A program made the position numbers and the translations under genes. Source: Owenia fusiformis (taxonomy: Eukaryota > Annelida > Polychaeta > Sabellida > Oweniidae). From it: 64,000 nucleotides of DNA. Below, piece by piece: positions 58,101 through 64,000 of the stretch. The notes below the pieces were generated by a model. That model was not told where the DNA came from. It saw only the letters and a program-made list of their open reading frames with translations, and made no database searches. Positions within the stretch are counted from its first letter, which is position 1, and each line of letters starts with the position of its first letter. Where the stretch lies: assembly GCA_903813345.2 (NCBI GenBank), contig CAIIXF020000010.1:22457181-22521180 (forward strand). Reading direction: 5' to 3'.

Positions 58101-61100
58101 AATATAACCACCAAATCTCAATTTATCATGCTAGAAATACATGTATATTGGCACCTTGAAATCTTTTACATTTTACTATTTGACCGATCTTTTCAGGTAA
58201 GATCAGTAGTCTTGAGTCCCATCTTCTGAATGCACAGTCAGAAGCCAGCCATATACAGGATTCTCTTAGTCATGAAGTGACAGAGTTCAAGCGACACAGC
58301 CGCAGTGAATCTGAGAAAGAGCGGCAGAACTTAGATCGTCGAGTTGCAGCATTAACAGTTGAGACGGAACGCTTAAGGTTTGAGGTGAATACATTTTGCA
58401 TTGAACTATGATTAGAAGAAGTAGCAATACTTCAAGTATCAATTTTCTGCTTTCTCAGGCTTTTCAAGTTGAAAACATTAAGAGTGACAATTTTAAACAA
58501 AAGATAAACTCTCTAGCTGCCATTAACTTCTCCATGGAAAGGGTGAAATTTGTGTAACATAACAGTACATAATATTGAAAAAAATTAATGTACATGTACA
58601 TTGTACAATCAAAATTGAAAAAATGGATAAAATGAATATTTTTCATTTTTGAGGTCCGTGAAAAACTTGTCTGCATTTATTCTTGTGATTAAAATGATGC
58701 TTATAGCATATTTATGCATTATAACCTCAAACTGCTACATATTATAATCTCTTCAGAAGTACCTGGCTAACTAGATAATCTGAGATTTGCATATAGATAA
58801 TTAATGGATGATTTGCCTATGCAAACATATTGTGTATTGATTAGATTCTAATCATCATTTCAATAATTACGAAATTGAACTTGTATTTATGAATATTTGC
58901 AGTATTTCATTTTAATACGGATTAAAATGTCAGTTTGACTCAATATGCAGTGTATGCTATCACTGAAAAATTGAAGAAGGAATATTTGTGCTATTCACGT
59001 TTGTATCTCATTGCATGGAATATTAAATTGAACAATCATTATATGGGAACAATAATGTAAACGAAGGTGTACACTAGTAAGAATGGCCTACATAGATGAG
59101 AGTACTGGAGACTATAGCCTGGGTCTCCTACTTAGGATAGCTAGAATCATCAAAGACTCCAGAGGAGAACAGGTCAATGTTAAATCTAGAATATTTAGTA
59201 GAAGCAGGGTATCAATTCAGAATTGATTGAGGCATGATCTATTGATCTACTAGTATAGTAGTTTTTATTAATAAAATATTAATGGTGTCCTAAGAAACCA
59301 TGGCTTATCAAGAACATGTAATATTGGCTGAAGTAAATTAAAGGAACATTAGGCTTCAGAGGCGATAAAATGGTTCAAAATATTTTTTCTGGCTCTTGAG
59401 TCGATTCCATGGTTTAAAACCTCTGATGATTCTATTTTTGAATTATGCATGAAGGTCCATTCAAAGTCGATGTTTGAACCTTTAAAAAGCCATGTTGAGA
59501 CTGAGGAATGAGTCGAGTAAATGGTGATCATGTTCTTTTTATGGACGGTGGAAGTCAAAATATTACTAATAGAAACCATAGTATTTTCAGAACATGAGAC
59601 AGCTAGAGATGGCTGAGAAGTCTGATAAACCCTGTAGTTTATTTGCTGCTTGAGTATTGGTATGCTTTTGAAATAACTGTATTTTGACATTTTTTGACAT
59701 TTCAGAACATGTCAGATAAGAGAGCGAAAGTCAATTACAGGGCAGCTAAAAAGATCACCAATAAACTCTGCAATGTCATGCAGTTTATTATGCCATATAT
59801 TTGTTTTGAAAAGTGTATTTTGACAAGATTTGATGTAATGTTTTCAGAGCACATCATTGGAGAGACAGCTAGAAGCAGCCAAAAAAGCAGCTGATACAGT
59901 CCGCAGTGTGTCTGATAAAGCCAGAGTGATTGATGTTTATAAAATTGAAGTAGAATCCCTCAAGGTATACCATTAGAGTTTTTTCCTGAGGGAGATAAAT
60001 ATCGTATATAAAACTACCCATTATGAGAAGTTATCATGGAGTTTGGTATATAGTCAAACTCACACATCTGTCAGCAATTCAGGCAATTATTTATATAATT
60101 AACAATATTTTTATTTCACTAAAAATAATCATTGGATTAATAATGTAAAATCCACTGACTTTTCAGGAGGAAATCAAGAAAGTGAAGCTGCTCCTCCAAC
60201 AATGTGAAGGTGATAGACAGATTGAGGTAGAACATAGGAAGGAGTCAGCACAGCAAGTCATCAAACTGGCAGAGATGAAGAACCTGCTACAGCAACAAGT
60301 GGAGATGAATGGCTCTCATATGGCAGCTGAGAAACAGGTATGATTAGTAATTATTAGAGATTCTCTCAAAGATTAAGCATAAAGGGCTACACATTTTTCT
60401 TTTTGTTTACTGCTAGATGACTCGCCCAGCTTTGTTAATGATTTTAGCTCTGATATTGTATTTGTATTAGAGTGCCACTGTTATAAATAGTGTATATCCA
60501 AATATATAAATCCAAGTAAATAAAATAAAGATACAGACCACCTAATAAACAAAGCCCTTTTATGTATGGTATTTAGGATGAAGTAGCACATTTGTAAGAT
60601 TTGCAAATTTAATCATGTACATTTACCAAATATTCAGCATCAATCCATTGTCTACTTTACTTTTGAAGCGCGATGTTAAGACTCACTGTGAAACTGAATT
60701 ATACTGAATTTTGTCATGTATGATATGTACTTAAAATGATTAATGGCAATAAAATCTCTTGATGAAAAAAAGCAAACTGAATTATACATTATATGCATTA
60801 TAGGATATTAGAGTAGTGGTTGTGTTAAGAATCTTATAGTTAAGAATGTAATGTTTATGTAAGAAAATGAATATTATTACAAACTTGTATTTAGGTTAGA
60901 TCTCTCGAGAAGAGACTTAAGATCACTGAGGAAAGACTACATCAAGAGAGAGCAGACAGGGCTGGAAAGTTATCACAACTAGAGGATAAACTCATCAATG
61001 AAAATGCTAGATTACAGGTTATTTAAAATTTCTTAAAATGTTGATTTGGAAATATGTTTCAGATTGTATCCAAGGTTATTTATTATTTGTATACCTTAAA

Positions 61101-63757
61101 TTATAATTCCATATCACTGTTTCATATAACAAAGTAATTCTCAAAGATTCTCTCCAGGCTACCAATAAATATCTTCTTGTTAAATATATACATTAGCCTA
61201 TGTTATGTAAGACTAATTAAGAATAATTTCTAGGTTATGTTTATCTATTTATTTAATATATACAATTGAATATAGACAATTATTGTATCATTATTGTAGT
61301 ATGCTCATTGTAGGTATAAATAATCTGAAATAATTGATGTACAGTGTATAACTTCTGACCCTTTATTTAAGATTATGATATTTTTACTGTAAATGGTTAA
61401 AATAAGATCTTAGTAGTCTATTATAGTCTCGGTTATTGTTAGTTCAAATTAGTATCTCTTTATGATGACTTATTCATTTGTGAACTTAATTTCAAATTTC
61501 AGGTTGCTGAAAAAGAATCTAAAAGACAATTATTAAGAGAAAAAGATAGGACTAAAAATTTAGAACATAAAATCAAACATTTAAAGGATGAATGTGATAG
61601 GTTAATGGAAGAGGTTCCAGATCGCAGATCACCAGGGTTACTTAGCATATACGGGTCAGCAGAAAATGGTTATAAAGGTCGCTGGTCATCAATAGTCCAT
61701 GACAACAGAAAGGTACAGCGGTGACATCTTTTTATGATGTTATGATTTAATTTTGTTAATTTTTGTTCTTCGGTTCTTATGATTAGAGATGATTAGTCTT
61801 GTATCAAGAAACAATTTCCACCCTCCCCCATTTCCCTTCCCTCATAGGCTTCTATAGTTATTTAAGAAAGTGAGGTTTTGATGCAAGACTCAAAAGATGG
61901 TCTCTGTGTTATGAGAACTGAAGTTTATGTTGGCATGAGTAAATGTTCATACAAGTATTAAGTAATAAGCATAGCATGTTTTACAAGGCTTATGTTTTAC
62001 AAATTACAAGTGTTATGTTTTATATTCGTTAAAAGTTTGAATAAGTTCAGCTTTTCAGTCAAATGCACAGTCTCTTGTTTGTTGTCCTCAAGTGAGGAGA
62101 CCCCTTCATTCATTCAGGGCCAGTTACCTTTACATTGGACATATTTCTTGGGGCTGTGCACAAGACTTGTCACCTGTTTTATACATTGCTTTGTTATTGT
62201 TCAGTATTAAAAGTAAGAGGTGGGTTAGGGCATATGACCCATGGCTTGGGCTACCCGTACCATAGTTGTTACCTGGCTGGCCTGACTCAGATAGGTCACA
62301 TCAAATAGGTCAGTCTACTCAATTTTCCTCGGGATCTGGGATGAATGTTCAGGATAATTTATCCTGAATTTAACTGTTGATCCAAAGAATCTGGAATGAC
62401 ATGGTCCAGATTGACTTGATAACCCACCTCTTTTGAATGTTGTCTTCATATATTTAAGCATGCTTTATTTCATCACTTGCCTCTAGGTTTCTGAGCAATA
62501 TGAAATGATTAAGGATACTCTACAAAGAGATGAAGGCATTAAACCATCCAAGGAACAAGACATTGTTGTGTGTATGTGGGTACGCAAACAGCAGGCTGTT
62601 AAGGCACTCACAGAGGTGGAGAACCAACTTAAAGAGTTAGGGATTGAACGCAATATTAAAGATAATTTAAAGGTGATTTGGATAACATGTGATATACTGT
62701 ACCCGTGTCTTCTCAAGACATGCAGTACTATCTGTATAATAATGTCTACAAAACAGTAGATTTGTATTGTATGCAGTTCATATATATACATGCATGTATA
62801 CAAAAAAACATACATACGGTACATTAACATATTGTTAATACATAGTTAGGCCTATAAGTGTAAGCATGAAGAACGATATTAATTTTAGGACATGATTGTT
62901 AACATATTCTATATTAAGCTATGTTGATTTAATATTGTTAAATAATATGAATGATCATGTAAAGTACATTTTAAAACTTATAATCTTTCACATTTCTTAT
63001 TCTTTTATATAATGTAATGTTATTGATGACTAGTACTTTTGTTAGATTACAAGATATAACATAACTATCTAGATTGTAATATTAAGCATACTGTACTCTC
63101 TATTAGATACAAAATACTAAGCATACCATAATTAGATTTAGACGTTAGATGAAACTAGATAAGTTCATTTTCATATTTAGAAACTAGGGACAGACAAAGC
63201 CAGTATGGAAAGTAGGCTAGCTCAATTACAGGAGGCATTAGATGACAATACACAAGCAAAAGTGGAATTAGAAAAAACATATAGCAGGTAGGAACTCTCC
63301 CTTTTCCCCTCCCTTTATCTTGTGACTTTTGAAATTCTTTATGGCGAATGTTTTCTTTTGAAGTCAAAATTACAAAGCAAGCACTAATATCAGAGCAGCA
63401 TATATACTTTTACAAAACATTTGATCTAATTAAGATATTTCACTTATCATTACAGTAAAACCTGGATATCCAAACATCTCTAATCTGAACACCTTAATGT
63501 GATCACTTTTTGGTCCCTTTTTGAAATTTGAACACCTGCATTGTTTATGTTTGAAACTGATTACGAGTTGATGTTTTTGATTCATAGTAAAATAGGCGGT
63601 ATTATAGAAGAGAAGCACCAACTATCTGCAATGGTGAAAAACTTAGAGGATAAATTAAGAGGCCTTCAGGTGGAGAATGACTCACTGAAACACTCTGTGG
63701 TGAGTGGCTCTGGTAGGAGCACCCCAAAGGGAGTCAACAGTTCTGGACATTATGAAG
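37110..63757 (+). CDS. coiled-coil protein gene of unidentified family (3' end off-window)
   Basis: Inferred frame: join(37110..37154, 40226..40344, 41553..41686, 42389..42445, 43122..43256, 43820..44017, 44236..44409, 45565..45614, 46529..49120, 50933..50986, 52703..52798, 53181..53192, 57540..57636, 58197..58384, 59848..59964, 60167..60337, 60895..61017, 61503..61712, 62487..62672, 63181..63287, 63588..63757); 5035 nt, 1678 codons, ending in phase 1 beyond the window. All introns are GT-AG and phases agree. The ATG at 37110 has a good context (GGGATGG) and an upstream in-frame stop if joined to 35245-35340. Residues 1-304 are Ser-rich with repeated RKSxSTxNL motifs, 305-1168 are disordered with TPS repeats, and 1187-1678 are mostly long heptad coiled coil with Leu/Lys/Glu/Gln. 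No catalytic domain or membrane segment. The look is that of a cytoskeletal or centrosomal scaffold, which is inference only. Confidence 0.8.
37155..40225 (+). other. coiled-coil gene intron, with hairpin at 39167-39325
   Basis: A 3.1-kb AT-rich intron. Its main feature is a near-perfect 159-bp palindrome at 39167. No transposase or exon was recognised; the 80-codon open frame at 38273 has no protein-like features. Confidence 0.45.
39167..39325. repeat. near-perfect 159-bp palindrome (hairpin)
   Basis: Left arm GGAATAAATAATGATAGGCC... and right arm ...GGCCTATCATTATTTATTCC are complementary over more than 65 bp each with very few mismatches, separated by a loop of about 13 nt (GAACCGAAGGTGA). 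It would form a very stable cruciform or RNA hairpin. The low divergence between arms suggests recent origin or conversion. Confidence 0.85.
40226..41686 (+). CDS. coiled-coil gene exons 40226-40344 and 41553-41686
   Basis: The first reads NCDETTKVWDYSSACK...MADKQTPSGTSI and ends in phase 2; the second reads DSRTSVDSQDIPLTRPRKSR, then STINLNAAALLTESDIAIIN, ending in phase 1. The second carries the first copy of the RKSxSTxNL...SDI motif. Splice signals CTGTTGCAG, GA|GTAAGT, CTTGTTCAG and GCAG|GTATTT. KVWDY resembles one WD-repeat strand, but a single motif is not evidence for a WD40 domain. Confidence 0.7.
40698..41395 (+). mobile_element. piggyBac-like non-autonomous element
   Basis: Flanked by TTAA on both sides (40694-40697 and 41396-41399), the obligatory piggyBac target. 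Ends are CCTTTAGCAGACC and GAGTGCAGAAGG (inverted CCTTCTGCACTC), a short imperfect terminal repeat. GC-richer than the surrounding intron near the left end (CCACCGGCG...CCACCGGCGG). It contains a 32-codon open frame at 40960-41058 (MTAKYDHNENAEEM, FRLLEADNG), possibly the start of a transposase gene cut short by internal deletion. Confidence 0.75.
40960..41058 (+). pseudogene. possible piggyBac transposase N-terminal remnant
   Basis: A 32-residue open frame inside the piggyBac-like element with an acidic N-terminus, as is common in piggyBac transposases. The catalytic DDD core is absent, so it would be non-functional. The assignment rests on position within the element, not on recognisable homology. 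Confidence 0.3.
41753..41938 (+). repeat. ~94-bp tandem duplication in intron
   Basis: Two copies of AAGATTTCAGC(T/C)ATATTTTGGTGATAATATTTTC...ACATGGACATTTGATGTGTC...GTTCACTGGTCA in direct orientation, about 95% identical. Each unit contains a TTTCAG acceptor-like site. It lies just after the 41553 exon. Confidence 0.8.
42389..45614 (+). CDS. coiled-coil gene: five small Ser-rich exons, four of them symmetric phase-1
   Basis: Exons 42389-42445 (57 nt), 43122-43256 (135), 43820-44017 (198) and 44236-44409 (174) are all phase 1 to phase 1; 45565-45614 is phase 1 to 0. Exons 43122 and 43820 each repeat the unit first seen in 41553: PRKS(M/F/R)STxNL followed by SDSDI or TDSDIALL. Exon 44236 ends with a diverged form (LKKSRSSTIHKYGLP). 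The basic-Ser core resembles basophilic kinase or 14-3-3 sites (RKSxS). Symmetric phases mean any of the four could be skipped or duplicated without frameshift. Confidence 0.75.
43597..43774. mobile_element. Tigger/pogo-like MITE upstream of exon 43820
   Basis: Left end CAGCAAAACCTGTCTTGTTC, right end ATACGGTTTTGCTG, with TA on each side (43595-43596, 43775-43776). 178 bp, non-coding. The ends resemble the CAGTAAAACC termini of the element at 51124. It ends 45 bp before an exon acceptor, so it forms part of that intron's 3' region. Confidence 0.7.
44738..44818 (+). CDS. possible alternative cassette exon
   Basis: An 81-nt stretch, open in the correct frame (NEGSHLPVISEFKEYKAQPN, VCANLKK), phase 1 at both ends like its neighbours. 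The acceptor (CATGCTAAG) and donor (AAAG|GTGCAT) are weak. Inclusion would keep the frame. It might equally be chance. Confidence 0.35.
45882..45930 (+). repeat. ATGTCACC-family 5'-end fragment
   Basis: ATGTCATGACCACAAGTGATGACAT then ATTGTTAGTCTC, matching the left end of the 57654 copy, with an ATGTCAT...ATGACAT hairpin. The rest of the element was not found. Confidence 0.45.
46195..46528 (+). repeat. pyrimidine-rich ~50-bp minisatellite before the large exon
   Basis: About five to six degenerate units containing TTGTGCTTTTCTGTCCTTTATACTC...CCTAAGGCAAACCC, strongly pyrimidine-rich on the + strand, ending directly at the acceptor TTCCCCAG|GA of the 2592-nt exon. The last units effectively form the polypyrimidine tract. 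Confidence 0.75.
46529..49120 (+). CDS. coiled-coil gene: large 864-codon exon with TPS repeats
   Basis: A phase-0 exon of 2592 nt. It opens with acidic EDPSVGISEDDFLNELLA, continues as Ser/Thr-rich disordered sequence, then from about 47740 to 48660 carries an irregular repeat of 25-50 residues built on Y(T/S)TPSxL: YTTPSQLW, YITPSELF, YSTPSVLL, YTTPSVLH, AATPSELF, YTAPSGLY, TTSGLN and CKTPSEVM, often followed by DRATxLxQSDLSxLPxY. A compact hydrophobic patch near the end (SPEAFCTWATQVLAYIPGSE, then KPMLEEFFEKEGKAVLDD) may fold, perhaps as a helical module. It ends acidic (SDSEEEEETDVNLK). No domain was recognised. Confidence 0.85.
49828..50628 (+). mobile_element. pearl/HINE-like copy E with inverted-repeat interior
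   Basis: Left end A|TCCCACTGAAC, right end GTTCAGTGGGAT, a 12-bp inverted match, then hairpin ACTC-TTTG-GAGT; the expected CTRR end is degraded (ATAAG). Instead of tandem cores, it holds arms at about 49950-50130 and 50165-50370 that are diverged reverse complements (ACCGTTAATTTGA...TTTTTGACCTACCAGATG against CATCTGGTAGGTC...TCAAATTAACGGT). They are centred on a 40-bp palindrome at 50127-50166 (GGTCCCCAGCTGT...ACAGCTGGGGACC). It may be a foldback unit captured by or nested in a pearl-like element. Confidence 0.6.
50666..50880. repeat. two direct copies of a hairpin unit
   Basis: Unit 1 (about 50666-50747) and unit 2 (about 50812-50880) each run CAGAGGAGGTCA...ATACCCAT...ATTTAGAATAAA...GTGGGAGATC or GTGATC...CCTCCTCTG...GTCTGGC. 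Within each unit CAGAGGAGG pairs with CCTCCTCTG, giving a stem over ~80 bp. They lie just 5' of the 50933 exon. Confidence 0.65.
50933..53192 (+). CDS. coiled-coil gene exons 50933-50986, 52703-52798 and 12-nt microexon 53181-53192
   Basis: All phase 0. They read ISDASMSSYRGMSPDPDQ, then HSRSSTPASFRSTSTRRAGS and IRSFLIEK, then the microexon RLNE between TTTATTCTAG and GTAAAC. The next exon begins EVIESQLRKLQVEN, so RLNE extends the start of the coiled coil in register (FLIEK-RLNE-EVIESQL). The microexon is supported by ideal splice signals and frame, but its short length makes it less certain; skipping also keeps the frame. Confidence 0.7.
51124..52483 (-). mobile_element. Tigger/pogo-like DNA transposon, internally deleted
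   Basis: Left end CAGTAAAACCTGTCTAATCC and right end CAGGTTTTACTG, with TA on both sides (51122-51123, 52484-52485). Subterminal CCGAACACC-type repeats recur at both ends, as typical of pogo/Tigger. Two direct ~170-bp units (about 51722-51895 and 51945-52110) lie inside, sharing AAAACATTTGCTGATTGAAT. A transposase C-terminal remnant is on the minus strand (51486-51671). 1360 bp, non-autonomous. Confidence 0.8.
51486..51671 (-). pseudogene. Tigger-like transposase C-terminal fragment
   Basis: A 61-residue minus-strand open frame containing ALDTLKDYTSSR, EKFFLLEEDIY and, at its end, AKKQTTMKDLFKQK. The final K-Q-x-T-x-x-D-x-F pattern is common at the C-terminus of Tigger/pogo-type transposases. 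The catalytic DDE domain and CENP-B-like DNA-binding domain are missing, so it is a remnant. Confidence 0.55.
53475..54819 (+). mobile_element. pearl/HINE-like copy D (probably interrupted)
   Basis: Left end A|TCCCAACGAACGAAGTTCGG, right end GTTCGTTGGGAT (12-bp inverted match), hairpin ACTC-TGTG-GAGT, CTAG|T. A short CCGT tract occurs at 53513-53527 and another at about 54118-54150, followed by core-like units with AACTCAAATAC and CAAAATGGCCG. The ~590 bp between the two CCGT tracts resembles nothing else in the family and may be an insertion. Confidence 0.7.
55056..55450. mobile_element. 395-bp element with perfect 25-bp terminal inverted repeats
   Basis: AAAGGACGATTCTCGG... at 55056-55080 is exactly complementary to ...CCGAGAATCGTCCTTT at 55426-55450. 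The inside comprises two direct ~170-190 bp units sharing TTATCCCTGCTTC(G/A)GAC, AATGTC(T/C)TCTTTTGAAT and TTTAATTTGGGTAATATTTC. No clear target-site duplication (flanks CATGT and GTTAT). Non-coding; superfamily unknown. Confidence 0.75.
57540..59964 (+). CDS. coiled-coil gene exons 57540-57636, 58197-58384, 59848-59964
   Basis: Start of the long coiled coil: EVIESQLRKLQVENSSLTTE, KISSLESHLLNAQSEASHIQ, ERQNLDRRVAALTVETERLR, then STSLERQLEAAKKAADTVRS and VYKIEVESLK. Leu/Ile/Val recur at heptad a and d positions; there is no proline in these three exons. Phases 0/1, 1/0 and 0/0. The intron 57637-58196 begins, only 17 bp after the exon, with an ATGTCACC-family element. Confidence 0.8.
57654..57782 (+). 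mobile_element. ATGTCACC-family element, best copy
   Basis: Left end ATGTCACCACC and right end GGTGGTGACAT, an 11-bp perfect terminal inverted repeat. The left end also folds locally: ATGTCACC...GGTGACAT, 8-bp stem. Internal words TTTTGTGGATGGTGT and TGTAACAAATGGCAGGTGG identify the family. 129 bp. Confidence 0.7.
58385..59847 (+). other. intron with acceptor-like pseudo-exon segments
   Basis: Near its 3' end, two TTTCAG|AACATG starts (about 59588 and 59706) precede open segments (NMRQLEMAEKSDK and NMSDKRAK...YRAAKKI) that resemble the true 59848 exon. Neither has a usable in-frame donor, so they look like decayed duplicates. No other feature seen. Confidence 0.35.
60167..63757 (+). CDS. coiled-coil gene exons 60167-63757
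   Basis: Exons 60167-60337, 60895-61017, 61503-61712, 62487-62672, 63181-63287 and 63588-63757, phases 0/0, 0/0, 0/0, 0/0, 0/2 and 2/1. They continue the coiled coil (AEMKNLLQQQVEMN, SLEKRLKITEERLHQERADR, NLEHKIKHLKDECDRL), which is interrupted by a non-coil insert with Pro/Gly/Trp (DRRSPGLLSIYGSAENG, GRWSSIVHDNRK). It resumes with YEMIKDTLQRDEG, MWVRKQQAVKALTEVENQL, SRLAQLQEALDD and QLSAMVKNLEDKLRGLQVEN, and ends with the Ser/Gly segment SGRSTPKGVNSSGHYE. Introns 60338-60894, 61018-61502, 61713-62486 and 62673-63180 are AT-rich with nothing recognised. Confidence 0.8.
63450..63540 (+). repeat. Tigger-like terminal fragment
   Basis: TACAGTAAAACCTGGATATCC, then TCTAATCTGAACACC and TTTGAACACC match the subterminal repeats of the 51124 element. 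No partner end is seen, so it is a solo end close to the 63588 exon. Confidence 0.55.
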
Positions 63758-64000
63758 GTATGGTTCATGGGGGAAATGGTTTAAGAAGTGGCCAAATTCT
63801 TTCTACTCTGATTTGTAATTGGGGGTTCAAATGAGGTTACAAAGGATAGATGACGAACTCTCTGTTCAAACAGCGTTCATTGACAATATCATAAAATTAA
63901 TTTTAATTCAGACATTTTTGAATCTTCAATTTCTTTGATATTTAATCAGATGTCTCCATTTTTAGATATTAAAGTAGGGTAGAATAGTTTAAATTGATGT
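63758..64000 (+). other. start of an intron at right window edge
   Basis: Follows donor GAAG|GTATGG. AT-rich sequence; nothing further identified before the window ends. Confidence 0.5.

Overview
The window is AT-rich, intron-rich animal DNA with three recognisable protein genes and many small non-autonomous transposons. The organism is probably a bivalve mollusc. The basis is the repeated intronic elements with left flank, CCGT/ACGG-type tetranucleotide tract, tandem ~130-160 bp cores and right flank, which match the layout of the bivalve 'pearl' family (Helitron/Helentron-derived HINEs). The ASH1L and DUF4773 genes are metazoan in type. Species was not determined.

Layout. (1) 1-21203, + strand: the 3' 20 coding exons (2415 codons, open at the left edge) of an ASH1L/Ash1 histone H3K36 methyltransferase. 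All splice phases join, giving a Lys/Ser-rich region, AT-hooks, AWS, SET, post-SET, bromodomain, PHD, BAH and a conserved C-terminal tail. The 3'UTR runs to about 23.88 kb. (2) 24487-27485, - strand: a complete four-exon gene for a 187-residue secreted DUF4773-type protein, convergent with ASH1L. (3) 27.5-35.2 kb: gene-free, holding one full pearl/HINE copy and a spaced inverted repeat. (4) 35.2-64 kb, + strand: a coiled-coil protein gene open at the right edge (about 1678 codons seen). It starts at an ATG at 37110, has duplicated phase-1 exons carrying an RKSxSTxNL motif, one 2592-nt exon with TPS repeats, a 12-nt microexon, then coiled-coil exons. I could not name its family.

Mobile DNA: five pearl/HINE-like copies (2145, 13731, 29662, 49828, 53475), a related TGTCCCCACC element (9531), a ~130-bp ATGTCACC family (7834, 18952, 57654 plus fragments), mariner/Tc1-like MITEs (14336, 35525), a Tigger/pogo-like element with a transposase C-terminal remnant (51124) and its MITE (43597), a piggyBac-like element with TTAA duplication (40698), a foldback element with AATTG duplication (13195), a 25-bp TIR element (55056) and several hairpins. 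The two large genes are unrelated in function as far as can be seen; the elements lie in introns and in the gene-free interval.

The observation most worth following: in the pearl-like copies the terminal inverted repeats and the 3' subterminal hairpin differ between copies but stay paired within each copy. The same 5'-end bases can often pair either with a neighbouring hairpin arm or with the distal end. This is what selection on terminal secondary structure would leave.
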